Shown here piece by piece: positions 1-9,240 of a stretch of DNA of 48,478 nt (position 1 is its first letter; each line of letters begins with the position of its first letter). The stretch covers positions 1 through 48,478 of the forward strand of contig JALKBU010000320.1 of the NCBI GenBank assembly GCA_023091735.1, in the 5' to 3' direction. The position numbers and the translations under genes are program-made. Source of the stretch: Trichomonas tenax. Taxonomy: Eukaryota > Parabasalia > Trichomonadida > Trichomonadidae. A model generated the notes under the pieces. That model made no database searches. It was not told the DNA's origin and was given only the letters and a program-made list of their open reading frames with translations.

Positions 1-1
1 T

Positions 2-88
2 CGTCAGGATGCTGATAGCACAAATAACATCCTTCACTATGAGGCTACAACTTCTCATAATGAAGTCTTCTTTGGCTTCCAACATTGA
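2..88 (+). CDS. C-terminal end of an upstream gene (partial)
   Basis: The first bases read as an open frame of 28 codons ending in TGA, and the gene would begin outside the window. Codon use (GAG GCT ACA, GTC TTC TTT GGC TTC) resembles the real genes further on and contrasts with the AT-rich DNA that follows directly. The fragment ends FFGFQH and is too short to assign to a family. It could also be a chance frame. Confidence 0.45.
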   Translation, partial: RQDADSTNNILHYEATTSHNEVFFGFQH

Positions 89-954
89 GTTCAATCCATT
101 TCAACCTATTGATACTTTTCCATTTTTTCCCGCTCAAACATGTCACTTTCCTTTATTTTGACATTCTGACTTTACATGTCAAAAATAAGTTGCTTGTCAG
201 AAAAGCACGTTGTTCTATTTTGTCTCAGTCCCTTAATAAATTTGTCAAATTTAGCCGCGCAAAAAGAGTCATTGTTTGAATTGAAAAATTTCATTTGATG
301 ATTAATTCTTACTCATTTTAATACATTTTGTCCTGTATATAACTATTCTGCAAAGGAATGATGTTTTCAACGAGCACATATGTAGTTATGATTAGAAAGA
401 AAAAATACAATTACATCGAGAATCGAGCACTAGACTAATATGTCAAAAAAAGCACTTTTCCCATTAGACTAATTTGACATGTAAATTTTCAAATGACAAA
501 TTTTTTATTTAATCTGATTCCAAAATTATAATCTCCATAACTTAAGTTAGTAGAGCTTAGATATTTAAGTATGAGCATCTACACTACCACCTGTGTCTAC
601 TATTAAAGTTACAAGTAAATTGAATCTGGGAAAGGGAGTGTCACGGCCTTTGCTCTTAATTTTTTCTCGGAAAACAACAAATTTTATTTGTTTTTCATGC
701 TAAGAACATCTTATAGATTATATATTCACCAAAATAAATACTTTTTTAAAAAATTTTTCAAAACTATTAAAAATAGCTTTTGCATCATCAGTAAAAGCTA
801 AACATAAAAGAAAAAACAAATTAGTGATCCCTGACTCCTGTTTTAGAAATAAAAAGGGTAATTACACCTTTCAATTTTCATTCACGTTTATAAAAATAAC
901 GTTCAAAAAAATTGTCAAGTTTTTTAAAAATAAAAAATAAAAAATAAAATTTGA
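89..954. other. AT-rich intergenic region before the PDE gene
   Basis: No convincing coding frame or RNA gene is visible. It holds A/T runs and two TGTCA-type words (near 141 and 177). The last 100 bases, with TTTTCATTCACG and AACGTTCAAAA, are the likely promoter of the phosphodiesterase gene that follows. Confidence 0.5.
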
Positions 955-3900
955 ATGTCTTCACGAATTAATACAAGTCACAGCCGTCGCAAACTGAAAG
1001 CGCAAGGTTCCGGACGTGACAGTATTCTCAATCCCCAGCATCCATACCAATCGATGAAGACTGTTGCCCCAAATTATTCATTCAACACTTCAGCACTGAC
1101 GAAACAGAATTCTGAGGTTGTTAGGATAAAGCTGGGCCAGGACAGAAACCAAAACAACGACATTTTACCACCATTGTCGAAACCGCAAAGTTCGTTATCT
1201 GTTGCTCCGATCGAAGCAACAGCTTCTTACCGCTCTATGCCATCGTACAAGCAAGTGCAGACGATGGAGAGGCACCAGAAGTACGAACAAATCTTAGATT
1301 CGTTTCTATTTAATACTTTAGCTCAACCCATAGCAAATGCGATAGAAGAGACAATTTCTTTGACTTTGGACGCAACAACAGTCACTCTTTGGCAGGATAT
1401 TCCATCGCTCCATATGCTTTACTCCAAAAGATTATCGAGAACTGTGAATCATTCATCAGGACTTGTCGGATTTACGTTTTTCACGCGCGAAATTGTTAAA
1501 TCTGAACACGCTGTGCAGCACAACGCTTACGTTGAGAGCGAAGACGCTCAAATTTGTCCAGGAAATACGCAAGTTCTTTTATTCCCACTTTGGGACTCTG
1601 AAAATAACATATGTGCTGTGGTTGAGGTTACTAAAATCCCCGGAAAACCGTTCTTCACGGAAGAGGATGAAGATTTTATTTTATTCTTCACAAAGCGCTT
1701 CAAAATCTATTCACAGTGGTTATTCAAGCCCCAGTTCCCACAGAAACTCATCTCAGACTTAACAAGCGTCATGGAGCTTGAACAATTTTTATTAGTTTTT
1801 CAACAGCGTGTTCCAAGCTTCTTCAACGCGAGAGCAGCAGAAATATGGAAGTACGACATGCAGCAGAAAGTGCTAAATCGCTATGACATCAGAGTGACAA
1901 AAATTGACACCGCAAATGCCGGAATTGTTTGGGAAGCGATAACGCGAGAATGCCCAATAAACTGCAGCTGCAACAAGATGCTTTCTTCTTATTGCCAGCA
2001 GATAGATGGGGACCAGAACGAGCCTGTTCTAGTTCTCCCGATGGTCGACATCAAGAAGATGATTAAGTGGGCAGTTGTCATTCGCGGACGCAAAGGATTG
2101 CCAGTTTTCACTCAGGAGGATGAATTCGTATTGCGAGATATCGCGCGGAGCTTCACTATCGCTTTAGATAACGCAGATAGGTTCACGCAAGCCGGTGTTG
2201 GAAAGAATCGTTCAAGTCTCGAACATCAATGCATCACTTTACTCGATAGTGCCGCAGACTCTATTTCAACGGGTGTTCCGTTGGAAGAAATCGTTAAAAG
2301 CTGTTTGCAGACACTAGAAAATCTGGTATCGGCGGATCGCTCTTATCTGTATTTCTTCGATGAGCAATCGAAGAAATACGTTTGCGATTTCAGTCACGGA
2401 AAGATTTCCATCGACGCTGATAAAGGTATCGTTGGAATGACATTCAAGAATGCACAGATTTACAATATTCCTGATGTCATGTCTTCAGCGGAGTTCGATA
2501 TGTCCGCTGACATTCAAACGGGATATAAAACAACATCACTTTTGTCGGTTCCTATCATCAGCAACAGAAAAGAAGTTATTTGCGTTTTGCAGTTATTGAA
2601 TAGAAGAGATCAAAAACCATTTTCCAATGTTGATGTCAACTTTGCGAAAATCGTAACAAATCTCTGCGGTTTGATCATGGAAAACCAAAAGATGTTTGGA
2701 GTTTCGATGCAAGCAAACAAAGAAGTTGATTCTTTCATTCAGTCAGCAAATTCGATGCAGAAGAACATCCAAATGAAAGGAATTTTGTCGGAAATCGTTC
2801 ACTCTGCTTTAGAAACATTAAACGGCGACAGAGCGACATTATTCATTCATGACAAAGTTGTCGGAGTTCTCAGCACACTGATCGTCGATGGCGGCGAAAT
2901 GCCACAAACTATTCCAATGTCTCGCGGAATTGCTGCTTCAACTGCAAACACAGCTACGCCGATTATCGTTAATGATGCATATCACGATCCGAGGTTTAAC
3001 AAGATGATTGATTTCCACACAGGATACAAGACACAGTCTATTTGTTCTGTTCCTGTGATAACAAAGGACGAAGGTGTCATTGGCGTTATAGAAGTCATCA
3101 ACAAGAAAATAGGTCATTTCTCAGAGAAAGATGTCAGTTTACTTCAGAGTTTTGCAACATTTTGCGGTCAATGCCTCGAAACGAAGCACCTCAAAGACAT
3201 CACAGAGCGCGGCACAGCACAGATAGAGATGTCCAAATGGATTGGTGAATACGAAAGATCGACATACACAATTCCATTCAAGCTGCAAATTCCAACAGCG
3301 AAGCAAGGAAGCTTAACAAGTTTGGACTTCTTCGCCGTCGATTGGAATGGCATTGGATTGTTCAAAGTCTGTTTCCACGTTTTCTCGACATTTGGATTAT
3401 TGGAAAGATTCAAGATTTCAAATGAACTGTTCTTCACTTTCTTATTCAAACTCAGAGAATCATATAACGAGCCGCCGTATCACAATTGGATTCACGCGAT
3501 CGACGTTCTTCAATATGTTTCATATCAAGTCAAGATAACGAACGCAGACTGCATTTTGACGCAACTCGAGTTGTTGGCTGTTTGCGTTGCTGCAATATGC
3601 CACGATGCGGGTCACGAAGGCTTCAACAACGCATTCAACATCAACGCTGAAACTCCTCTCGGTATATTATTCAAAGACAGATCTGTCATGGAAACTTATC
3701 ACTGCACTGTCGCAATTCAGATTATGAAGAACGAAGAATCAAACATTTTGTACGCTCTTTCACACAACGAACTCCAGATCATATGGAAGTGGATCATTCA
3801 TCTCATTTTGGCCACGGATATGGCAAATCACTTCAAGCTCATCAAGCAGGCCGAAGAAACACTCGAACAAGGCGCTTTGAACTTGAAGGAAGAAGCAGAC

Positions 3901-4374
3901 AGATTGATGGCAATGGAGTTAATCATGAAAGTTGCGGATATATCAAACGTTTCTCGTCCATTCAAGTTTGCTGATCAATGGTGCGAAGTTCTCTCTGAAG
4001 AGTTCTGGCGACAGGGTGATAACGAAAAATCGCTCGGTTTGCCATATTCAGGTCCATTAATGAACAGAGAGCAAACACAGAACAAAGCAAAAGGTCAAGT
4101 CAACTTTTACACATTCCTATGTTTGCCTCTCTACACAGTCATCGCAAGAATATTCCCAGAACTCAAAGTTAACCTCGACAGCATGATGAACAACCTCGAG
4201 AAGTGGAAGCAACTCGTTGCAGAACAAGAAGCAGCTGCTGCTGCAACAGCACAAGAAAATGGAGAAGATACATACGAAGACAAACTACCGCCATCGAATC
4301 CAGAGAAAAATGAACAGAGAATTCTCGAAACATCACTCAGCGCACTCAAACTTACGGCGCTTTCTTCAAAGTAA
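955..4374 (+). CDS. Cyclic nucleotide phosphodiesterase with four GAF domains
   Basis: Class I 3',5'-cyclic nucleotide phosphodiesterase, predicted to hydrolyse cAMP and/or cGMP to the 5'-monophosphate. The catalytic domain lies at about residues 800-1090. It has the family signature HDAGHEGFNN (His883, Asp884) and the HNWIHA motif (His843 as the usual proton donor, His847 as metal ligand). It also has the ADIS metal Asp995 and the invariant purine-clamping Gln1048. All expected active-site residues are present. The N-terminal two thirds reads as four GAF-like domains, at about 110-255, 267-410, 426-578 and 592-742. The last two are clearest and keep NKxxF..D-like endings. Metazoan GAF-PDEs have two. 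GAF domains in these enzymes bind cyclic nucleotide and allosterically regulate hydrolysis, so feedback control is likely. No membrane segment; probably cytosolic. The chosen ATG follows a long A/T leader. Substrate preference cannot be read from sequence alone. Confidence 0.93.
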   Translation: MSSRINTSHSRRKLKAQGSGRDSILNPQHPYQSMKTVAPNYSFNTSALTKQNSEVVRIKLGQDRNQNNDILPPLSKPQSSLSVAPIEATASYRSMPSYKQVQTMERHQKYEQILDSFLFNTLAQPIANAIEETISLTLDATTVTLWQDIPSLHMLYSKRLSRTVNHSSGLVGFTFFTREIVKSEHAVQHNAYVESEDAQICPGNTQVLLFPLWDSENNICAVVEVTKIPGKPFFTEEDEDFILFFTKRFKIYSQWLFKPQFPQKLISDLTSVMELEQFLLVFQQRVPSFFNARAAEIWKYDMQQKVLNRYDIRVTKIDTANAGIVWEAITRECPINCSCNKMLSSYCQQIDGDQNEPVLVLPMVDIKKMIKWAVVIRGRKGLPVFTQEDEFVLRDIARSFTIALDNADRFTQAGVGKNRSSLEHQCITLLDSAADSISTGVPLEEIVKSCLQTLENLVSADRSYLYFFDEQSKKYVCDFSHGKISIDADKGIVGMTFKNAQIYNIPDVMSSAEFDMSADIQTGYKTTSLLSVPIISNRKEVICVLQLLNRRDQKPFSNVDVNFAKIVTNLCGLIMENQKMFGVSMQANKEVDSFIQSANSMQKNIQMKGILSEIVHSALETLNGDRATLFIHDKVVGVLSTLIVDGGEMPQTIPMSRGIAASTANTATPIIVNDAYHDPRFNKMIDFHTGYKTQSICSVPVITKDEGVIGVIEVINKKIGHFSEKDVSLLQSFATFCGQCLETKHLKDITERGTAQIEMSKWIGEYERSTYTIPFKLQIPTAKQGSLTSLDFFAVDWNGIGLFKVCFHVFSTFGLLERFKISNELFFTFLFKLRESYNEPPYHNWIHAIDVLQYVSYQVKITNADCILTQLELLAVCVAAICHDAGHEGFNNAFNINAETPLGILFKDRSVMETYHCTVAIQIMKNEESNILYALSHNELQIIWKWIIHLILATDMANHFKLIKQAEETLEQGALNLKEEADRLMAMELIMKVADISNVSRPFKFADQWCEVLSEEFWRQGDNEKSLGLPYSGPLMNREQTQNKAKGQVNFYTFLCLPLYTVIARIFPELKVNLDSMMNNLEKWKQLVAEQEAAAAATAQENGEDTYEDKLPPSNPEKNEQRILETSLSALKLTALSSK

Positions 4375-4439
4375 TAATGTTTATTTGTTATATAGTTTTT
4401 TAAATAAATTTTTGTTTGTTTTCATTTATAATTCTTTCT

Positions 4440-4970
4440 TGAAAGATTTGGACACGTTGTAAAGTTCGCAAATCATATTGTAAATCACCTTCTGCTCAAC
4501 TTCATTTGAATCGCTATCTGCATTAACAATGAATGGAGCATCATGCGTTTTTGAATTATTAAAATGAAGGTCAATATTAAATTGACGTCTTTGATTTAGT
4601 TTTATTGATGAATTTATGCTTAGATCAGAATATTTAACTTTTTCAGCTTCGAATTAATTTTTATAGACTACATCCCAGTATTTCAATCTCTTTCCATTTT
4701 CGCAAATATCATGAAATATAAGGGATGAACCTCCTTTGTTGCGATATTTTAATATTTGTTCCATAAAGGCATCCGTCAAAATCAACTTCGAAGATTTGAG
4801 GACTGGATCACCGCCTCCAAAAATTATTGCATATAACTTGATTTCTAACTGTGAAAGTTTCATTCTTCATTGTTCCACTAAATGTCTGATCAATGATATA
4901 TCACAACATTTCTTCTTCGATGTTGCACGTGAATTCGAAGTCCATTTTACATGGCCTAATTTTTAACTCA
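4440..4970 (-). pseudogene. Decayed protein gene of unrecognised family
   Basis: The reverse strand carries coding-like sequence broken in several places. A 69-codon piece contains the phrases KLYAIIFGGGDP and YRNKGGSSLIFHDI. After one in-frame TAA, the same frame continues for about 75 codons (EAEKVKYSDLSINSS onward). Upstream, similar coding-like sequence (TFSGTMKNETFTV) lies in another frame and carries its own stop. At least two stops and one frameshift make a functional product unlikely. I do not recognise the family. It converges on the phosphodiesterase gene, about 65 bp from its stop. Confidence 0.5.
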
Positions 4971-7138
4971 GTTCAATTTTATTGCTGATAAATGATGCTT
5001 GAACTTTGTTCATTTTATAGGTGTGCTCATTGAGTGACAGACGTATGTCATTGTTGATACCTTTGTGCTTTGCGATTTTGTTGAAGCAGAAGTGAGATCC
5101 TATTTTTATCTGTAACATAAATGAACTGGATAAAAAATTCCAGCACTTTTTTTATTGGGTGTCTAAGAAATATTTTGCAATAATATAAATTTTTCTTGAA
5201 AATATATATATAAGTAGATTCTCTATGAGTTGCTCTGTAATTAAAATAAAAATTTGGGAAATGCATTTCATTTTGAGTAAAAGTGAAATGTTTAAAAAAT
5301 TCCCATCATTTTTTTTTTTAAAAAAAAAAAAAAAATATCAATCACAGCCCAAATAAAAATGAATTCTCACATATTTGAAATTAAATACCATGAAATAAGC
5401 TCCGAGGAATTAAACATTTTGTGCATTATATTTCACGCAATCATATGGAAATATATCATGAATTTTTTTTCTTTCGGTGATTTGCAAGCTCATCAAACTT
5501 TTTTTGAGAAGGAGTTAAAAGAATCTCATTGTAGCCACTACACTTAACACGAAATGTGACGCTACTCGCTAAAGAAAATGTGAGACAGAATCAAAACTCA
5601 TTATCGAATTTACTTGAATAAACAAAATGATGAGTTATATAAATGCAGCATTGTCAGAACATTTGCATTCAATGATATTTTATGAATGCATGTTCATTAT
5701 TAAACAAAACGTAACACGATCATGAAAATTTGAATTCATTACTCAACCATTACAATAGATAATTTTCTCGATACATATAGATTCTACAGATATTTTAAAG
5801 GTCATCCATTAGATAGAAATTCCCAGATTCAATCACAAAATTAATGTGTGGATATTCATATTAAATAACTGTTTCTTGCATTGTAAGTTATTGGAATACG
5901 ATCAAGATAACTTGAATATGCATCCTTTAAGCTCTCCGTTTGTTAAATCCAGATTCAACAAATAAATGTCATTTGATAAAGCGAAACATCAATTTTTCGA
6001 TTGGAACAATTATCGACTGTAAAAATATAAGAGAAATGTAAATACATTAAGATCAGAATAATTTCCTATTGTAATAATTTGTAACATTGTATATATTCAC
6101 TTCGAAATGCAACAATATACCACCCATTGGTCATATTGCAATCATGTTGATCAACATGGCAAAGTTTAAGATATTACCGAAAAAATACGAAATTACACAG
6201 TAGAAACACAAAAGGCATGTTCTACTCCTGTAGAATCATTAATGTAGAATGCACTCAATATGACATCTTGCTTTTTCATTATGAAATTTCATATAAAATA
6301 AAAATTTGCCATTTCGTAAAAATTGAAGTATAATTAGATTTAGCAGGTTGTTCTCCTTTATTATCCACAATAATAAAATTGAATGCTTCCAACTCATTGA
6401 AATGAATACAATAGAGCCTTATAACATTAATTAACCCACTAAAAATAAAACAATGGACTCATTTATTCATCTAACAAAGGCCGATTTTAATTTTTGAGAA
6501 AAATTTCTTGACATTTTATCATCTGTGATTAAAACGAAGTTAAAAGCAACTCTACAAAGAGCAAAGCTCTCTAGAGATCAATTTTTGGTCATAAAATTAA
6601 GGAGTGACCACTTCGCCTGTAATGAAAAAATATGACCGAAAAATTCTTTATATTTCGACTTAACATATGATGCAGATCTATATTCTATCATTTATTCCGT
6701 TTTTTTTGAAAAATAAGTTTTTTATTAAAATATACTTTGCTTTTATATGGGGTATTGAAATATCAAGGTATGGTTGATAAATATTTTTGAATGGATGATA
6801 ACAATTTTGAATGAGCGAAAATCGATAATTTTTGATTCAAATTAATTTACTTTTTTTATTCATATCATTAAATTATAATATAGGTCAAACACGTAAATAA
6901 ATGAACGATGAGCAAAATTGAATTAAGAGCAATTTTTGTAAATTTTCTTGACATTCTGTTTTTGTGGTTTATTCTTATGATTATATAAAAGTCGCCCATT
7001 ATCTCAATTTTAATAATTCTCAGAAAACTTTCTATATCACTTTTCAATGAAAATCCAAATACCTGCATTTAGTTTATGTACCATGATTTACTAATAATTT
7101 CGTAAAATTTTCATTTAAATTACATTTTTTTCAAAAAT
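4971..7138. other. Long AT-rich intergenic region
   Basis: More than 2 kb without a credible gene. The short frames present have random, AT-driven composition. The only structure I see is the T-run/A-run block near 5309-5335. The last 40 bases (TTTTTTCAAAAATATG) probably form the start region of the next gene. Confidence 0.5.
5309..5335. repeat. Self-complementary T-tract/A-tract
   Basis: About eleven T residues are followed directly by about fifteen A residues, a low-complexity block able to form an A/T hairpin. It is probably slippage-prone, so its length should be treated with caution. Confidence 0.8.
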
Positions 7139-8356
7139 ATGCTTTGTTTCTTGTTAGTGTTAACGAATTGTTTAACAACATTGACACCAATATTTAACTT
7201 GCAGCTGTTACAAGGTGATTCATCACCCACAGAAGAACTTGTCTTTGATGTTCGCCTCGGACAGCCAAATTTCGCGAGTGCACTGAGAGATGTCTATTAT
7301 ATGCTGTTTTATGACTTAGAATCTGGCGACATTGTGAAATATAGTTACATTGAATCAGATACTTCTGATTGGGAGGCAGATTCATGGATAATTGCGACAG
7401 AGGAAGAAAAACAGAACATTTTCATGTCCAGAATGCCAATGACTTTTAAAGTAAGAACACACATCACGAGAATTATTTGCCGAAGAGGTGGTTTCACTAT
7501 AAAAGAAAAGGGTTGCGACTCTGGAACAATTTTAACAACACAAACTCATTTCAATCAAGATGAATTTATTGCAGAACACGGTTTCCAAAATGCAGAGAGA
7601 TTTTGCGTTTATTTCATGTTTAAATCAGGAAAAGCTTCAATCACTAGAGAAAATAATGACTTAAAGTTAATGGTTCAAAGCGATACACAAAATGGAGGAA
7701 TCTACTTCCATCCGGGAGGCACTCTAACGTTCACATCTACGACATATCTGCTTTTGTTAGTATTCAATTTCACATCTGCTGTGAAAACACCTCCAGTAGT
7801 CTTTGATGTCATCAACACACAGCCAGAAAACATTCCAGAGGTTAATGTTTTCGACTGGGACACACTATATCGTGATAAAACTACAATTCCAACTCCAGAA
7901 AGGACTCCTCAGCCAACAGCTTTACCAGAGCATACTTTAATGCCAACCCCATCGAGAAAACCAACACCGAAAAAAGAAAATATATCTTTGCCATGGGATG
8001 GTGAATGGGATGAACCGCCAAATGTTATTATTCGAGGAAATGATGTTCCTCAGATTCTCGAGTCACAACCGCCTTTGCAGACCGAATATATAAAAACGGA
8101 ATATCCAAAGGTACATGTTTCCGTAACAATCTCAACAGGAACTGGGATTGTAATTGTTGTTATTATATTTACTGTCATTAACTTCATTAGATCAACGCGG
8201 AAAGTCAAGAAAATTATCAACGGCTTCTCTAATTCCGATATTTCCGATTTATCTTCGATTGATTTGGATAAATCGATATATACTTATACGTCTTATGGTT
8301 CATCATCTGAAATAGATGAGTCTAAGTTTATTTTAGAAGATACCCATATTCTATGA
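7139..8356 (+). CDS. Stalked type I membrane protein, family unknown
   Basis: The protein begins with a hydrophobic signal peptide (about 1-20). A lumenal or extracellular domain of about 240 residues follows, which I cannot place in a family. Next comes a Thr/Pro stalk with repeats such as TPERTPQPT and MPTPSRKPTP (about 255-285). One membrane span lies at about 329-350, followed by a 55-residue Ser/Tyr/Asp-rich cytoplasmic tail beginning with a basic stop-transfer patch (RSTRKVKK). The layout (ectodomain, TP stalk, single span, short tail) also occurs in the proteins at 22.9-24.0 kb and 42.7-44.3 kb, suggesting a shared class of surface proteins. A surface receptor or adhesin role is inference. 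The gene is complete, with an AATAAA-type signal just after the stop. Confidence 0.8.
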   Translation: MLCFLLVLTNCLTTLTPIFNLQLLQGDSSPTEELVFDVRLGQPNFASALRDVYYMLFYDLESGDIVKYSYIESDTSDWEADSWIIATEEEKQNIFMSRMPMTFKVRTHITRIICRRGGFTIKEKGCDSGTILTTQTHFNQDEFIAEHGFQNAERFCVYFMFKSGKASITRENNDLKLMVQSDTQNGGIYFHPGGTLTFTSTTYLLLLVFNFTSAVKTPPVVFDVINTQPENIPEVNVFDWDTLYRDKTTIPTPERTPQPTALPEHTLMPTPSRKPTPKKENISLPWDGEWDEPPNVIIRGNDVPQILESQPPLQTEYIKTEYPKVHVSVTISTGTGIVIVVIIFTVINFIRSTRKVKKIINGFSNSDISDLSSIDLDKSIYTYTSYGSSSEIDESKFILEDTHIL

Positions 8357-8539
8357 ATGAATAAAATATTGTTTGTATTTTTATGAAAATATCAAATCAA
8401 ACTCTCTTATTTAAGAAGTTGGATAACACAACGTATAGATAATATGTGGTTTGATGCATAGTGGTTAAAATCATACGCTAATTATAATCACGAATATTTT
8501 AGTAATATATATTATGTTTAGCCTTGATGTTTATAAATT

Positions 8540-8668
8540 ATGATTGGTATCATTAGTAGGATGTATGGAGTGAATCAGATCAACAGAAAGAATAAATATA
8601 TTGCGGAAGAGAATCAAAATGGAGAATCAGATGCACAGAAGGAAGAATTCGATTTGACTCCTGCATAG
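8540..8668 (+). CDS. Possible 42-residue ORF or decayed gene tail
   Basis: A short frame starts at ATG and ends at TAG, encoding a hydrophilic, Glu/Asn/Gln-rich peptide (for example YIAEENQNGESDAQ). Composition is more gene-like than its surroundings. It could be the remnant cytoplasmic tail of a duplicated membrane protein, because it follows a stalked membrane protein gene in the same orientation. Too short to assign, and possibly chance. Confidence 0.2.
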   Translation: MIGIISRMYGVNQINRKNKYIAEENQNGESDAQKEEFDLTPA

Positions 8669-8721
8669 AATGATTATCTTTTATAAAATTCATTATTATT
8701 TATTGATAGTTTAAATTATAT

Positions 8722-9186
8722 TTAAATTGAAATTTTTTCGAGATGAGCGGACAAAATATCAACGCATCCCTTCAATCCGATTTCATCCTCCTCACTGAAA
8801 CGCTCAAGCTTTGGGCTGTCAACGTCGAGAACACCAATAATTTTTTCGTGTTTGTAGATTGGAAGAACGATCTCGGAATTCGATGCACTGTCGCATGCAA
8901 TGTGTCCTGGGAACTTGTGAACATCAGGAACTCTTAATATCTTCTTTTGTTCAACGGCACCACCACAAACTCCTTTTCCGATTGGAATCCTTGTGCACGC
9001 CGTTTTGCCTTGGAATGGTCCAAGAACTAAAATATCTTTAGCATTGAGCATATAAAATCCGCACCAGTTTAATTCCTTGAGATGTTCGTTAATGAGGGCG
9101 CTGGTATTCGATAAAACACTGACTTGGTCATCGTCGTCACCAATGAGGCCCTTTAACTCGTCGTGGAGCTGAGAATAATTTGTCAT
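8722..9186 (-). CDS. Free methionine-(R)-sulfoxide reductase (GAF type)
   Basis: A small single-GAF enzyme that reduces free methionine-R-sulfoxide to methionine with thioredoxin-type reductants, in the cytosol. The match to bacterial and yeast fRMsr is very strong: LVLGPFQGK, TRIPIGKGVCG, GHIACDSASNSEIVLPI and IGVLDVDS are all present. The three cysteines of the family are at 64, 74 and 98, counting from the start chosen here, with the same spacing as the E. coli enzyme (84/94/118). An in-frame ATG lies 18 codons upstream. I prefer the internal one because it gives the usual N-terminal length, and because the AAAAGTGACA element lies 9 bp before it. Role: repair of oxidised methionine in an oxygen-sensitive parasite. 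Confidence 0.92.
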   Translation of the reverse strand: MTNYSQLHDELKGLIGDDDDQVSVLSNTSALINEHLKELNWCGFYMLNAKDILVLGPFQGKTACTRIPIGKGVCGGAVEQKKILRVPDVHKFPGHIACDSASNSEIVLPIYKHEKIIGVLDVDSPKLERFSEEDEIGLKGCVDILSAHLEKISI

Positions 9187-9195
9187 TATTCCAAG

Positions 9196-9205
9196 TGTCA
9201 CTTTT
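9196..9205 (-). promoter_or_regulatory. AAAAGTGACA element before the fRMsr gene
   Basis: In gene orientation the word AAAAGTGACAC ends 9 bp before the preferred ATG. It belongs to the AAAAGTNNCA set seen before several genes in this window. Its function is inferred from position only. Confidence 0.4.
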
Positions 9206-9240
9206 TGTTCATCATAAATTTTAGTTTCGCTCCAAAACAT

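Noticed and set aside
85..279. 64-codon frame near the window start
   Set aside because: AT-driven composition, hydrophobic Phe/Leu content and overlap with the end of the upstream gene; no coding signal.
5359..5547. 62-codon frame in the long spacer
   Set aside because: Composition matches spacer; no recognisable motif or promoter-like context.
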